A stretch of 64,000 nucleotides of DNA from Clostridium sp. CM027 (GTDB taxonomy: Bacteria > Bacillota > Clostridia > Clostridiales > Clostridiaceae). Where the stretch lies: assembly GCF_024730565.1 (NCBI RefSeq), contig NZ_CP077725.1:1426001-1490000 (forward strand). Direction: 5' to 3'. This document shows positions 43,081 through 52,832 of the stretch, piece after piece (the stretch's first letter is position 1; each line of letters starts with the position of its first letter). The notes under the pieces are model-generated. The model did not search any database. It was not told where the DNA came from and saw only the letters and a list, made by a program, of their open reading frames with translations. The position numbers and the translations under genes are program-made.

Positions 43081-44853
43081 ACCAAAAAAGCCACAGTATT
43101 TTTAGAGGCCACTGAAAAACTATATGAAAAATCGTCATCTAATTAAAGATGGCGATTTTTTTATATAAAAGACTAAAAAACAAAAAGGAATTTTAAAAGA
43201 TATGTCGAATTAGTATAGTAGAATAAAATAAAAGGGGCTAAACTATTATGCTAAAAGGACAATTGGAAATAAAAATAAATACATACCATAGCTTATATTC
43301 GTTAATTATTCCGAAAGATAACATTTTAAAGCAAATTAATGACCTTGTTGACTTTTCATTTGTTTATGACGAATTGATGATTAACTATAGTTCATCTATG
43401 GGTAGAGGTGCTATTAACCCCATAATGCTATTTAAATATTTACTTTTGAAAGTAATATATGAATTGTCTGATGAAGATGTTGTTGAAAGAACTCTTTATG
43501 ACATGTCCTTTAAATATTTTCTAAATTTAGCCCCAGAAGAAACAAATTTAATAAACTCAAGTACACTAACTAAATTTAGAAAGCTTCGCCTTAAAGACAT
43601 GAATTTATTGGATTTATTAATAAACAAGACTGTAGAACTTGCTATAAAAGAGGGAGTTTTAAAAAGTAAAGCAATAATAGTTGATGCTACGCATACCAAG
43701 TCACGTTATAACCAAAAGTCAGCAAGCGAGGAATTATTGAAACGTGCAAAAAACTTAAGAAAAACATTGTACGGAGTACATCCTGGTATTAAAGAAGAGT
43801 TACCTAATAAAGTTACAACTGGAGTACTTGAAGATATTCTTGAGTACTGCAAATTATTAATTGATACCATAAACGAGAAGCCAGAAACTGCAGCAAATCC
43901 AGCTGTGAAAACTAAATTAAACTACTTAATGGAAGCTATTAATGATGACTTAGAAAATCTAAAAATATCAAAAGATGAGGATGCAAAAGTGGGGCATAAA
44001 ACTGAGGATAGTTCTTTTTTTGGATATAAATCACACCTTGCTATGAGTGAAGAACGTTTAATTACAGCAGCTGTTATTACAACTGGCGAAAAAAGTGATG
44101 GAAAGGAGCTCATAACCTTAATAGAAAAAAGCCGTGAGGCTGGTATAGATGTAAATGAAGTAATTGGAGATACAGCTTATTCTGAAAAGAAAAACCTAGA
44201 ATATACAAAAGAAAATAAAATTGCATTAATTTCAAGACTAAATCCTGTAATTTCACAAGGAATGCGAAAAAAAGAAGATGAATTTGAGTTTAATAAAGAT
44301 GCTGGTTTATTTGTATGTCCGGCAGGTCATATGGCTATTAAAAAAGCAAAACAGGGAAAGAAGAATGTTGGTAAAAATCAAGTGCTAACCTACTATTTTA
44401 ATGTAGAAAAGTGTAAAAATTGTGTTCATAAAGATGGGTGTTATAAAGAAGGCGCTAAATCTAAAACTTATTCAGTTTCAATAAAGTCAAATACTCACAA
44501 AGATCAAATAGAGTTCGAAAAAAGTGAATATTTTAAAAAACGAGCTAGGGAACGTTATATGATAGAGGCTAAAAACAGTGAACTTAAGCACCAACATAGC
44601 TATGATGTAGCAATATCGTCAGGCTTAATTAGCATGCAAATGCAAGGTGCATTATCAATCTTCACTGTGAATCTAAAGAGAATAATTAAGTTGAAAAGCA
44701 TGAAATAGGGCTTTTAAAACTTAATTATAAAATAAAAAGCATGAGATATCCCAAATATGGATATCTCATGCTTTTTCTATTCAAGCTTGAAAACTCTACT
44801 AAATAAAGAGTGCTTTTTTCAGCGGCCTCTATTTTTACTGTGGCTTTTTTGGT
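43081..44853 (+). mobile_element. IS1182-family insertion sequence
   Basis: This 1773-bp element has terminal inverted repeats of about 38 bp (ACCAAAAAAGCCACAGTA ... AGAGGCC.CTGAAAAA). It encodes one DDE transposase. Internal hairpins at 43126-43160 and 44737-44778 sit on both sides of the gene and probably stop read-in and read-out. Confidence 0.92.
43248..44708 (+). CDS. IS1182-family transposase
   Basis: This 486-residue transposase has an N-terminal DUF772-like region (GRGAINPIMLFKYLLLKVIYELSD, ERTLYDMSFKYFLNL, LINSSTLTKFRKLRL), catalytic Asp in AIIVDATHTKSRYN (~145), Asp in VIGDTAYSEKK (~303), a Cys cluster (CPAGH, CKNCVHKDGCY) and the Glu region ARERYMIEAKNSELKHQHSYD (~445-465). Length matches IS1182 family members. 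It appears intact. The start is the ATG at 43248 behind AAAAGGGG. Confidence 0.95.
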   Translation: MLKGQLEIKINTYHSLYSLIIPKDNILKQINDLVDFSFVYDELMINYSSSMGRGAINPIMLFKYLLLKVIYELSDEDVVERTLYDMSFKYFLNLAPEETNLINSSTLTKFRKLRLKDMNLLDLLINKTVELAIKEGVLKSKAIIVDATHTKSRYNQKSASEELLKRAKNLRKTLYGVHPGIKEELPNKVTTGVLEDILEYCKLLIDTINEKPETAANPAVKTKLNYLMEAINDDLENLKISKDEDAKVGHKTEDSSFFGYKSHLAMSEERLITAAVITTGEKSDGKELITLIEKSREAGIDVNEVIGDTAYSEKKNLEYTKENKIALISRLNPVISQGMRKKEDEFEFNKDAGLFVCPAGHMAIKKAKQGKKNVGKNQVLTYYFNVEKCKNCVHKDGCYKEGAKSKTYSVSIKSNTHKDQIEFEKSEYFKKRARERYMIEAKNSELKHQHSYDVAISSGLISMQMQGALSIFTVNLKRIIKLKSMK

Positions 44854-45091
44854 TCAATATAACATCTTGGGAGTTTTTGCCTATCCTCCGGAAACGGTAT
44901 GTTAGTATGAGGCAGTAACGGCATCTAGGTGTACTTAAAAGTAATATATTACATAACAATATCAAATATTAGTATTAAGTAACATTCAAAATTAAGTTAT
45001 TCATAATTTAAAATGCTATCGTATAACTGAATGTGCCAAACCCTGACAACTAATAAATTAGTTGTATTTTCATTGGTATATTTATTATGAT

Positions 45092-45529
45092 TTAATTGCG
45101 TTTATTATGATAATAATTAGCAAACATATAAGAAATAATCATAATAGTTGGCATAATTGCTACTCCTACAAAAACACCTGATAAATCATTATTTTTAGTA
45201 ACTCCTATGGCAACTGCTAATAATAAAGTTAAGACAATACTAATATTAAATGTAATTTTATAAGTGCTACTTTCAGTTTTGAGTATAACCAGTTTTTTTC
45301 TTTCATCATCGTCCTGATGATCATCTTTTGCACACTTACTATCTATTCCTCTATATATTTGCACAATACCAATTAACGCACAAATAATAGTGAATAAAAT
45401 ACTTTTACCATTTCTTATTGAATTCATATTATCCCAATTATTTATCAAGATTATAATATAGCCAACTGCTAATAAAATAAAAGAAACACCACTCCAAAAA
45501 CCTTTTTTATTATATATCTTTTTTTTCAT
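45092..45529 (-). CDS. Membrane protein paired with an HTH regulator
   Basis: This 145-residue protein has four hydrophobic helices (~12-30, ~42-60, ~93-110, ~117-137) and an acidic cytoplasmic loop (KDDHQDDDERKK). No enzyme motif is present; it resembles the small DUF-type membrane proteins encoded next to XRE regulators in Firmicutes. It overlaps the end of the HTH gene by 20 bp and is thus translationally coupled. Function unknown. Confidence 0.75.
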   Translation of the reverse strand: MKKKIYNKKGFWSGVSFILLAVGYIIILINNWDNMNSIRNGKSILFTIICALIGIVQIYRGIDSKCAKDDHQDDDERKKLVILKTESSTYKITFNISIVLTLLLAVAIGVTKNNDLSGVFVGVAIMPTIMIISYMFANYYHNKRN

Positions 45530-45731
45530 TTTTTAAATTCCCCTCCAAATCATATAATTTTTCTATGGTAGTATTAAAAACAAGTGCAATTTTATATGCC
45601 AACATAATAGATGGATTATACTGCTCTTTTTCAAGAGATATAATAGTTCTATTTGAAACGAAAACCAAGTCAGCCAATTGTTGCTGTGTCATATTTTTTT
45701 TTATTCGTAATTCTTTAATTTTATTTTTCAA
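45510..45731 (-). CDS. XRE-family helix-turn-helix regulator
   Basis: This 73-residue protein is mostly one HTH_3 domain (IKELRIKKNMTQQQLADLVF, VSNRTIISLEKEQYNPSIML, IEKLYDLEG). It is of the YozG/YgzD type, small repressors coupled to membrane proteins. The start chosen is the TTG at 45731 behind AAGGTGG; the frame is open upstream into the promoter. A promoter with a palindromic operator lies 23-81 bp upstream, so autoregulation is likely. Confidence 0.85.
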   Translation of the reverse strand: MKNKIKELRIKKNMTQQQLADLVFVSNRTIISLEKEQYNPSIMLAYKIALVFNTTIEKLYDLEGNLKNEKKDI

Positions 45732-45753
45732 CAATCCACCTTCTTTCCACAAT

Positions 45754-45812
45754 ATGAAGCTTACTTGACGTGAAGTTAGCTTCATGATAATATAAACATA
45801 TTGTATTGTCAA
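45754..45812 (-). promoter_or_regulatory. Promoter with overlapping palindromic operator
   Basis: On the minus strand TTGACA (45807-45812), 17 bp, TATCAT (45784-45789). An inverted repeat ATGAAGCT...AGCTTCAT (45754-45785) starts at the -10 and covers the start site. This is an operator for the XRE regulator. Confidence 0.75.
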
Positions 45813-45823
45813 CACAAAAAATA

Positions 45824-45866
45824 TAAAAGAGCAAAACCTAAATCAATAAGTTTTACTCTTTTATAT
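45824..45866 (+). terminator. Hairpin with T-tract between the HTH and bacteriocin-like genes
   Basis: The stem AAAAGAG.AAAAC / GTTTT.CTCTTTT is followed by a T-rich stretch on the plus strand. Confidence 0.5.
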
Positions 45867-45871
45867 TTTTT

Positions 45872-45909
45872 TAATATGATATGAACTACAAGCAGTTCAT
45901 ATCATATTA
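45872..45909 (-). terminator. Terminator of the bacteriocin-like gene
   Basis: Perfect 16-bp arms TAATATGATATGAACT with a 6-nt loop lie 53 bp past the stop at 45962. Confidence 0.7.
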
Positions 45910-45961
45910 AAAACTCGACACTATTAAGCTTGTCCAAATATGAGATTCTAGTGTGATTTTA

Positions 45962-46441
45962 TTAAAATGGTAAAAGTAACTCGAGTAAAGCTACAATTCC
46001 AGGTATTGAAATTTCTGCCCATTCAGGTAACATCTTGTCAACAACACTCGTTAAGAAATTATGAATTGAATCGGAATAATTGGTATAAGCATCAATAGCT
46101 TTAGTTAATGCATCAAAAGTAACATACTTTTTTAATGGAGCAGGGATAGCTTTAATAACTTTAGCCTTATTAGCTTTCATCCATTTTGCAGCTGCTTTAA
46201 CAGCCTTTTTAGCAGCTGCTGATGGGACACTCCTTGTATTCCTGACAGAGCCATTATCAATTATATCTTTAGCATTTCCTTTATTAGCAAGTGCCTTATT
46301 AGCAATTGTCTCATTAATTTTCATTTGAGTTTTAATTGCCTCATTTTGTGTTGCAGTAGTAGATTTAGTTACAGTAGTGGCATTTATTGAAGATACATTC
46401 ACTGTATAATTACTATTTGTCGCTGCAAAAACAGTTACCAT
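45962..46441 (-). CDS. Secreted bacteriocin-like protein with an altered 5' end
   Basis: The 159 codons begin MVTVFAATNSNYTVNV: only the last residues of a signal peptide (VFA|A) remain. Then come an Asn/Thr-rich leader (~10-65), a basic site NTRSVPSAAAKKAVKAAA (~69-85), a cationic helix (WMKANKAKVIKAIPAPLKK) and a hydrophobic C-terminus (IPGIVALLELLLPF). Leader plus cationic/hydrophobic C-terminal part resembles precursor bacteriocins of the closticin kind, though I cannot assign a family. The first 22 bases of the gene and ~8 bp before it match the subterminal sequence of the Tn3-type end at 38843-38872. The signal-peptide region was therefore replaced and export is doubtful. Confidence 0.6.
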   Translation of the reverse strand: MVTVFAATNSNYTVNVSSINATTVTKSTTATQNEAIKTQMKINETIANKALANKGNAKDIIDNGSVRNTRSVPSAAAKKAVKAAAKWMKANKAKVIKAIPAPLKKYVTFDALTKAIDAYTNYSDSIHNFLTSVVDKMLPEWAEISIPGIVALLELLLPF

Positions 46442-46516
46442 AAATTCAATTTAATTGAAATAGGTAACTATTTTTTCTTAAATTGCTTATAATAGTCTCA
46501 TATAGGGGTATGGCAC

Positions 46517-47519
46517 CATAGCCATCAAGCTAAGCCATATTGAATATTAGTAAGTCATTATTAAATACTATATTTTACCATCGAAATTTATTTTGATAAA
46601 TTTTAATGGTAAATTTTAAGTGTACAATAGTATTCAAACAATTTTAGGGTACACCAAAAAAAGCCACGTATATAGTGGGGCTTTTACAATTTTATCAAGT
46701 TGTTTTATGCTGCAACTTTAGCCTGCGATGATGTTAATTTATAACAAACTCCAAGAATATCAAAAACAGTTTTCTTATCCTTTTTATGAGATTTCAGACC
46801 ATTCCTAACTACATTTTCAAATATTAATTTTAAGGTATCGAGAACTTTATTAGGGAATTTGATAAGCTCAAAATATAGACTATCAATATATTCATGAACT
46901 ATTTCACAAGTTTTAATTTCACTGGCTTCAAGGCCTTTATTTTCTAAAGCTAAAGTCCTCATTTTAAACATTACAGCAGAGCTTATTAGTAGCAAAATAA
47001 GTTTTCCATAAAGCTGACATTGAAACCGTTCTATTTTAACTAACTTTACAACCTGTATACTAAATATGGATTTCCACGTTTTAAATATTATTTCGATCTG
47101 CCATCTTAAACTGTAAAACTCATGAACCTGCTTTGAACTTAAAACTTCTTCCTTAATATTCGTTATATAAATAGATATACCTAATAATTCAATCGTATTA
47201 TTACTTTTTTCTATACCCTTTTTTTTAGCATTCTTCACAGATTTTTCTGTTCTTTTTTTCAATTGATCATTTGTTAGTTTATATAAAATAAGCCTTGTTT
47301 TTAGCGTCTTTTCCTTGCCTACATAGACATCCTTAATTTCATAACGGTCCCCCTCGCCCATCTGTTTCATTATGTCAGAAATATAGATTCTTTTAAAAAG
47401 GCTTGATTTTTTAGGAGCGCCATTCTTATAGTACTCTATATCCTTATTTTCTATATATACTGCTATATTAGGTTTGAGTCTTGATATGTAAAACGCTTCT
47501 CTATCTTCTATGTCCAAAA
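46517..47519 (-). mobile_element. IS231-like insertion sequence, copy 3, truncated
   Basis: The left end CATAGCCATCAAGCTAAG is present at 46517, after GGGGTATGGCAC. The element stops at 47519, where the duplicated RNA block begins. About 730 bp, including the other end, are lost. Confidence 0.92.
46705..47517 (-). pseudogene. Truncated IS231-like transposase, copy 3
   Basis: The 270 C-terminal codons match copies 1 and 2, from DIEDREAFYISRLKPN to the end, including the Y-R-E block FYSLRWQIEIIFKTWK. The first two catalytic Asp are missing. The sequence follows copy 1 (Met and Asp at the variable sites) rather than copy 2. It cannot transpose. Confidence 0.93.
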
Positions 47520-47671
47520 AATAACTTATCCTTCCGAAATCTCTATACTACTAGTAACTATAGTAGATATAAAATATAATAATTATTATAATAAAGTTTT
47601 ATAAAATCTATTTACTATAATAATATTTCGATATCCAAGAAGGAAAACATGATAACTAATTACTTTTTTAA

Positions 47672-47966
47672 AACTTGTAGGATGCTGGCAAATGGACGAG
47701 CCTAGCTACTGAGGGACGAAGTGGCGGGTAGGCCTGTCTATTTGCCGTGAAAAATGGACGAGTTTTTTGACCTCTATTATAAATTTGTTTTATTGAAACT
47801 CTAAATTCATGAAACAAAAGTTACTGATATGTTAATCTGAGGTGAAAAACCTGTCCATTTTTCACCCGAGGGTCGCGAGGTTTTACCTTTAAAACATGTA
47901 GATTTTTTTAAATATTAGTATTTTGAAGACAAAAACAAGTCCTGCTGCATTGCAGTAGGGCTTGTT
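47672..47966 (+). ncRNA. Duplicated structured RNA, copy 2
   Basis: The second copy of the block at 30295. Here the long-range arms are fully complementary: GTGAAAAATGGAC (from 47748) with GTCCATTTTTCAC about 110 nt downstream. Compared with copy 1, the first stem keeps pairing despite changes (AGCCTA / TAGGCC instead of AGCCCA / TAAGCC). The loop GCTACTGAGGGACGAAGTGGC and GAGGGTCGCGAGGTT are unchanged. A 15-bp hairpin (47934-47966) follows. Homology to the other copy runs from ~47520 to 48094, where the group II intron begins. Confidence 0.65.
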
Positions 47967-49163
47967 ACCCTTGGGGGAAGGGGGAATATTTCATTTGCTT
48001 TGGACTAGTTTACTGACTGCTACTAAGACTAAATAGAAAAATTAATGATTAGGTACTTTAATAGATTAATTTACTTCTGGGCAGTGAGTAAGATACTGAT
48101 AGGTAAGGCTTTGAAATTATCGCTACCTTTTCCCCAGTCCACACCGTACGTGAAACTTTCACTTCATACGGCGTTCCATCAAGAATTTTAATTTATTTTA
48201 CTTAGTTAGTAGAACTTTAGAATTTCCGACTTTCTGTCTAAGTGAATTAATCTTATTAAGAGCCTTTTCATCAAGATTGAGATTTACTATATATTTATTA
48301 ATTGTGTTTTCTACAACTACATGAACAAGTTTATGTACGTGATGATTCAGCAATATTAGGTTGCTATAGTCATCTGTTCCTCCCTTTTCTTTAGGTATTT
48401 TATGATGATATTCCATACTATGAATTTTTAAAGGTTTCCCTGTAACTCCACAGCAACCTTTCTGGGCAGTGTATAAACTTTGTCTGTTGTCATTGTATTC
48501 TACCGATTGTCCTCTTACTGGATTTATCATAAGATATCTCAATATTTCTGCATTAACACATTTTTGATTTTTGTGTATTTTTAATCTTCCTTGTTCAGTA
48601 TAGTTACAGGTATCTTGGTTAAAACTCATAGTAGGATTTGTTTTGATACCTGCAATAGGGAAGATAGGTCTGCCCCTAATAAAATATGTTTTAAGGTTAT
48701 AATTCCCATAATATCTCATATAGGTTTTGCCTTTTACACCTTCAAATTTACTTAGTTTGTGCAATCTGTTGTATAGGATTTTTGTGACTAAGAAACTAAT
48801 TTTACTAAAATCTTCACTTATATGAGTTGCCATATTATAATAAATATGCTTTCCTAATATTTGGCTGTTAAATTTATTAACCTGCTCAATGCTAGAATTT
48901 TGTTGAATTCTCGTGATGCTATCTTTAAAATTTTTGATAGTTTCATTTATTGCTTTATTAGTCATATGAGATTTGCAGACATACTTATTCTTTTTAGGTG
49001 TTGCTTTTAGTTTAATTCCTAGAAATTCAGTGTAATTCTTTCTGAGATTGGTAACTTTAGATTTTTCAGGACTTATATCAAGACCTAATCTTTCTTTTAG
49101 CCACTGCTTTACAGCAATAAAAACCCTTTGGGCTGATTTATAATCTCTACAGAAGACTTTAAA

Positions 49164-51036
49164 GTAAGTAAACCAAGGGAACTTCACCCTTAGTTTCTCT
49201 CAGAACCGTACGTGAACCTCTCAGCTCATACGGCTCCCATCATTCAGTCGTTGGTAATATTCCCATTTTCCAGTGTGCAAACAAATTTATATCTCTTTTC
49301 GCAATACTTCCCAACCAATATTCTGCTCTTCGTTTATGTTTTCGTTTCTTATACTTTCTTCGAACCCATTTTACTAAAGCATTATTGATATATCTTAATA
49401 CTGAATACATTCCCGTTTTATAGAAATGTGTATAATAGTTAATCCACCCCTGTATCTTTTTATTAAACATACTTGATATATCCCACAAGTCTTTATCTAC
49501 CTTCAACTGTACTCTCCAACTTCTTACTTCTTTCCTAATTCTTTTCTTTGCATTATCTGCTATCGCTGGTAAGAAACTTGTAAAATACTTTCCATATTTA
49601 CTTTTTGCGCCTCTAGGCTTAAATGTATACCCTAGAAAGTCAAATGATATATTTGGATAATCTCCCTTTCTATCATCATCTTTACAGTATACAATCTTTG
49701 TTTTATCAAGGTTCAGTTGCAATCCGTATTCTTCGAACCTTTCTTGCAACCGTCTTTGTAGATATTTAGCCTGTTTTAGGGATACACAGTGTGCTATTCC
49801 ATCATCTGCGTATCTTGCCCACGGAATTGTTTTGAATTCTTTTGTTATAAAATCATCAAACACATAATGTAAAAACAGATTCGCAAGTACTGGACTTATG
49901 ACACCCCCTTGCGGGGTTCCAGAAATTCTTGGCACTAGTTTTCCCGTTTCCATTTGAAATGGTGCAGTTAACCACCTTTGAATATATAGAATAATCCATT
50001 CTTCATTTGTATGTTTCTTTACCATTTTAATTAAAATGTTATGTTTGATATTATCAAATAGTCCCTTTATATCAAATTCAAGGACCCAATCTTTCCTCCA
50101 ACACCTTTTTCTTGTAACATCAAGTGCCTGTATTGCAGATTTATTAGGTCTATATCCGTAGGAATCCTCATAAAACATAGTCTCTACTTCTGGTTCAAAG
50201 TATAGTTTAACTAGCATTTGTGCAATTCTATCCTCAACAGTCGGTATCCCTAGTAATCTAGTTCCTCCACTTTTCTTTGGAATTGCAACTGCTTTTACAG
50301 GTTGGGGAAAGTAACTTCCTGATGACATCCTATTCCAGATTTTATATAGATTATTTTTCAAGTTCTTTTCAAAATCTTCAATTGACTGTCCATCAACTCC
50401 ATATGTTCCCTTGTTTGCTTTCACCTTTTCGTAAGCTGTAACTACAGCTCTTTTAGAAATATTAAACGGCTTTGTTTCTGTCATAAGCTCCTCCTCCTTT
50501 TCAAAGTTGACTTATTTCTGAAACTGAATAACTTGAAGTCCTTCGCTCCACTTCCATTACAGAAGTTTCTTCACTACTACGACCCAATCTGCCCCTATGC
50601 TTGCATCGATACTCTTTTCTCACAGTTCTTCTGCTTGAAATACTCTCTTAACATCAAGCCGTAGGTTCCCACGTTCCATACAAATGCCCATACTAAAGTC
50701 ATGCCACCTTTATGCCGCCCACCGCCTAGCCAGTAAACAGGTTTCCTCTAGGCTTATCCCAAGTTAACGACTACCCCCTGGTTTTGATGGAGTCTCTACG
50801 CTTTCGACATTTTCGTAAGTGATTCACATGCTCGTTCATCTCTTTAGTACATACTTGACAGATTTACCTCTGCCTTTTCCTTAACGCTAAGCACCATAAC
50901 TTTTGATTACAGCACCTTAAGGTAGTTTGAAATCTCCACCTGCATGGCGATTTCGGAGGACCTTCCTCCATCATCTGTATAGCACAGCTATATTAATCAA
51001 CTCTTGCGAGTTGATTACCACGCTTTCGTGGCGCAC
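49164..51036 (-). mobile_element. Inner group II intron inserted in the RT gene of the outer intron
   Basis: On the minus strand it starts GTGCGCCACGAAAGCGTGG (51036). Domain V is GAGCCGTATGAGCTGAGAGG...CACGTACGGTTC (49237-49202), followed by domain VI and an end at about 49164 (plus or minus 1). Insertion is right after the codons for YADD of the outer reverse transcriptase. Positions 50485-51036 hold its RNA domains I-IV and no gene. Confidence 0.85.
49240..50484 (-). CDS. ltrA: Group II intron reverse transcriptase/maturase (inner intron)
   Basis: This 414-residue intact intron-encoded protein contains RT blocks KKSGGTRLLGIPTVEDRIAQ, YRPNKSAIQAL, LEFDIKGLFDNI, GTPQGGVISPVLANLFLH and the catalytic RYADDGIAHC (~225). 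These are followed by the thumb/X domain (VRSWRVQLKVD ... INYYTHFYKTGMYSVLRYIN) and a basic C-terminus. There is no HNH endonuclease domain, as in bacterial class C/D introns. It would assist splicing and retromobility. The start is the ATG at 50484 behind AGGAGGAG. It is a different lineage from the outer intron protein. Confidence 0.95.
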   Translation of the reverse strand: MTETKPFNISKRAVVTAYEKVKANKGTYGVDGQSIEDFEKNLKNNLYKIWNRMSSGSYFPQPVKAVAIPKKSGGTRLLGIPTVEDRIAQMLVKLYFEPEVETMFYEDSYGYRPNKSAIQALDVTRKRCWRKDWVLEFDIKGLFDNIKHNILIKMVKKHTNEEWIILYIQRWLTAPFQMETGKLVPRISGTPQGGVISPVLANLFLHYVFDDFITKEFKTIPWARYADDGIAHCVSLKQAKYLQRRLQERFEEYGLQLNLDKTKIVYCKDDDRKGDYPNISFDFLGYTFKPRGAKSKYGKYFTSFLPAIADNAKKRIRKEVRSWRVQLKVDKDLWDISSMFNKKIQGWINYYTHFYKTGMYSVLRYINNALVKWVRRKYKKRKHKRRAEYWLGSIAKRDINLFAHWKMGILPTTE

Positions 51037-52778
51037 TATCGTCAGCATATCTTACATGAATACCAATTTTCAAATTAGTATATCTCATATTTCTTCTACA
51101 GTTACCATTACTATTAACAAACTTTTTCGTACTCTTATCATGCCAATCATCACCTTGGTCTCTTAACCAAACGTCAAATCTATGCAAATAAATATTAGAT
51201 AGTAAAGGTCCTAATATACTTCCTTGTGCACTTCCTTTAGGGTCATATATCTTACACCCTTTTTCAAAGTATCCTTTTTTTAATGAAACGATATATATAA
51301 TTCAAAATCACTTTATCTTTAATACCGATACTCCATAACTCTCTATACATTACATCAGCATCTAATGATCCAAAATAGTCTTCCATATCAACTGATAATA
51401 CATAAGGCATAGTTGTGCATTGATTTTTAACTTTAGCTATTGCATTATGTGTAGATACTTGCTCCCTAAATCCAAATGAACTAGGAACAAATTTAGTTTC
51501 GCAGTACGGTTCTAGAACTAATTGTATACATTTCTCAACTAGTTTGTCCCACACACTGCAAATACCTATTGGTCTTCTCTTTCCATTCCCCTTAGGAATA
51601 TACACACGTTTTACATAATCCATTTTCTTGTTATATAGTGTCTCTCTAACTATTACTGCTAGTTCACAAAAACATCGTTCCGTTAAAGTATCATAGTTTG
51701 AGCCATCAGGGCCTTTTGTCATACGACCTTTACTTTTCCCTAATTGTCTTACTGCTAACATAACATTCTCTTCCGAGCAAACTAATTCGTGCAGTTTACG
51801 CATATCTATTCCATTATTCTGGAAATTTTCAAATCTTTTTTTCATATCTACATAATAAATATTGTTTGTACTCATAGGAGGCTCCACCTCCTTTCTGTAC
51901 GAATAGTCTCTTTCATCTAATTTGGCGAATTAGAATTTACAAAAATAATTTTATACACTAAAACGTCTAAGGCCCTTTCCTTTACCACATTTCTTAATAT
52001 GATATCCAAGCGGTACTACGGCCCCTCTGTTAACCTATTAATATTCTTTCTTAGCTTACCCTTTCGGTGCAACTAGTCCTCAAACATTACAGAATCGACT
52101 TATTAATCCTTATCCGTTAGGTCAATCACCTTTACCGATATATTCTCCTTAAATATTGCACTTAGAACTCCTCTTTACTCCGTTTTTCTCAGTTCTTACC
52201 TGGTTAGGTTTTACACCTAATCTATAACCACCATAAGGTTATCCTCCATCTGTACCCAGGTATATACATTGAAGTAGAAAAATTAATTCAACCTCCCATC
52301 TGAACTAGGGATAGGCATCATTGATTACGAAATTTAACAACAAGGAAATTATATTCATATGCAACAGTACCCGAAGTGTGACTTTACAGCCAGTGTCTCC
52401 GTCTTCACCTATGCTTCGCAACATTACATTACTGCAACGCTGGCAGGAGTATTAGTAAGCCTCAGTATCCATAAGATTATTGGCTCCTATGCCGGACTCG
52501 AAAATATCAGTTAACTAACAGAAACCATTTCTTAAGTAACTATTCTATCAGCCTAGAAAGCTTATCGTCACTACTACACAACGTTTTCGCTAACTAAAAA
52601 GGTCGCACACCCAGTCAATTCTACCTCGCTAACTTTCTGTCTACCCTTAAAATGTTACGTTACCGCAACATCTCTAAGACTCGATACAAAGCGATTTGCT
52701 AAATCTTACCTTGACAGGATTCCCACCTGCTAGAATATACGCCCTGTCGGGACGCACCACGTATGTCGGCTGTACCCG

Positions 52779-52808
52779 AATGACGTGAAAATAGACTTTC
52801 ACGACATT
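52779..52808 (-). repeat. Hairpin A of the modular repeat, downstream of the nucleosidase gene
   Basis: AATGACGTGAAA / TTTCACGACATT with a 6-nt loop, 24 bp past the nucleosidase stop. It has the same arms as the hairpins at 41641 and 53671 and may act as terminator. Confidence 0.7.
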
Positions 52809-52832
52809 TAAGATCGTAATATTGCTGCAACC

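Larger units (their letters stand above)
48198..51875 (-). pseudogene. ltrA: Outer intron reverse transcriptase/maturase, split and frameshifted
   Basis: The N-terminal part starts at 51875 (MSTNNIYYVDMKKRF; GGTGG upstream) and contains YIPKGNGKRRPIG, LVLEPYCETKFVPSSFGFR and LSVDMEDYFGSLD. A +1 slip in a run of seven A (~51275) breaks the frame between RFIKK and GYFEKGCKIYDPKG. The other frame continues through GSAQGSILGPLLSNIYLHRF to IGIHVRYADD (~51045), where a second intron is inserted. The remainder (49160-48198) resumes with KVFCRDYKSAQRV, the maturase X domain and an HNH endonuclease (EYHHKIPKEKGGTDDYSNLI, NHHVHKLVH). It is not functional as it stands unless the inner intron is spliced and the frame restored. 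Confidence 0.88.
48095..52757 (-). mobile_element. Outer group II intron (interrupted by a second intron)
   Basis: On the minus strand the 5' end is GTGCGTCCCGACAGGGCG (52757), the GUGCG consensus. Domain V is CGCCGTATGAAGTGAAAG...CACGTACGG (48180-48144), then a domain VI hairpin and the 3' end near CCTATCAGT (48095). The 3' boundary is supported because 47520-48094 continues uninterrupted in the homologous block at 30150-30713. Positions 51876-52757 hold intron RNA domains I-IV and no gene. The 5' exon does not match the other locus, so the upstream side is rearranged. Confidence 0.85.

Noticed and set aside
44854-45091. Possible tRNA or small RNA gene between IS1182 and the membrane protein gene
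   Set aside because: No cloverleaf arms, CCA end or strong hairpin could be found; nothing supportable in this stretch.
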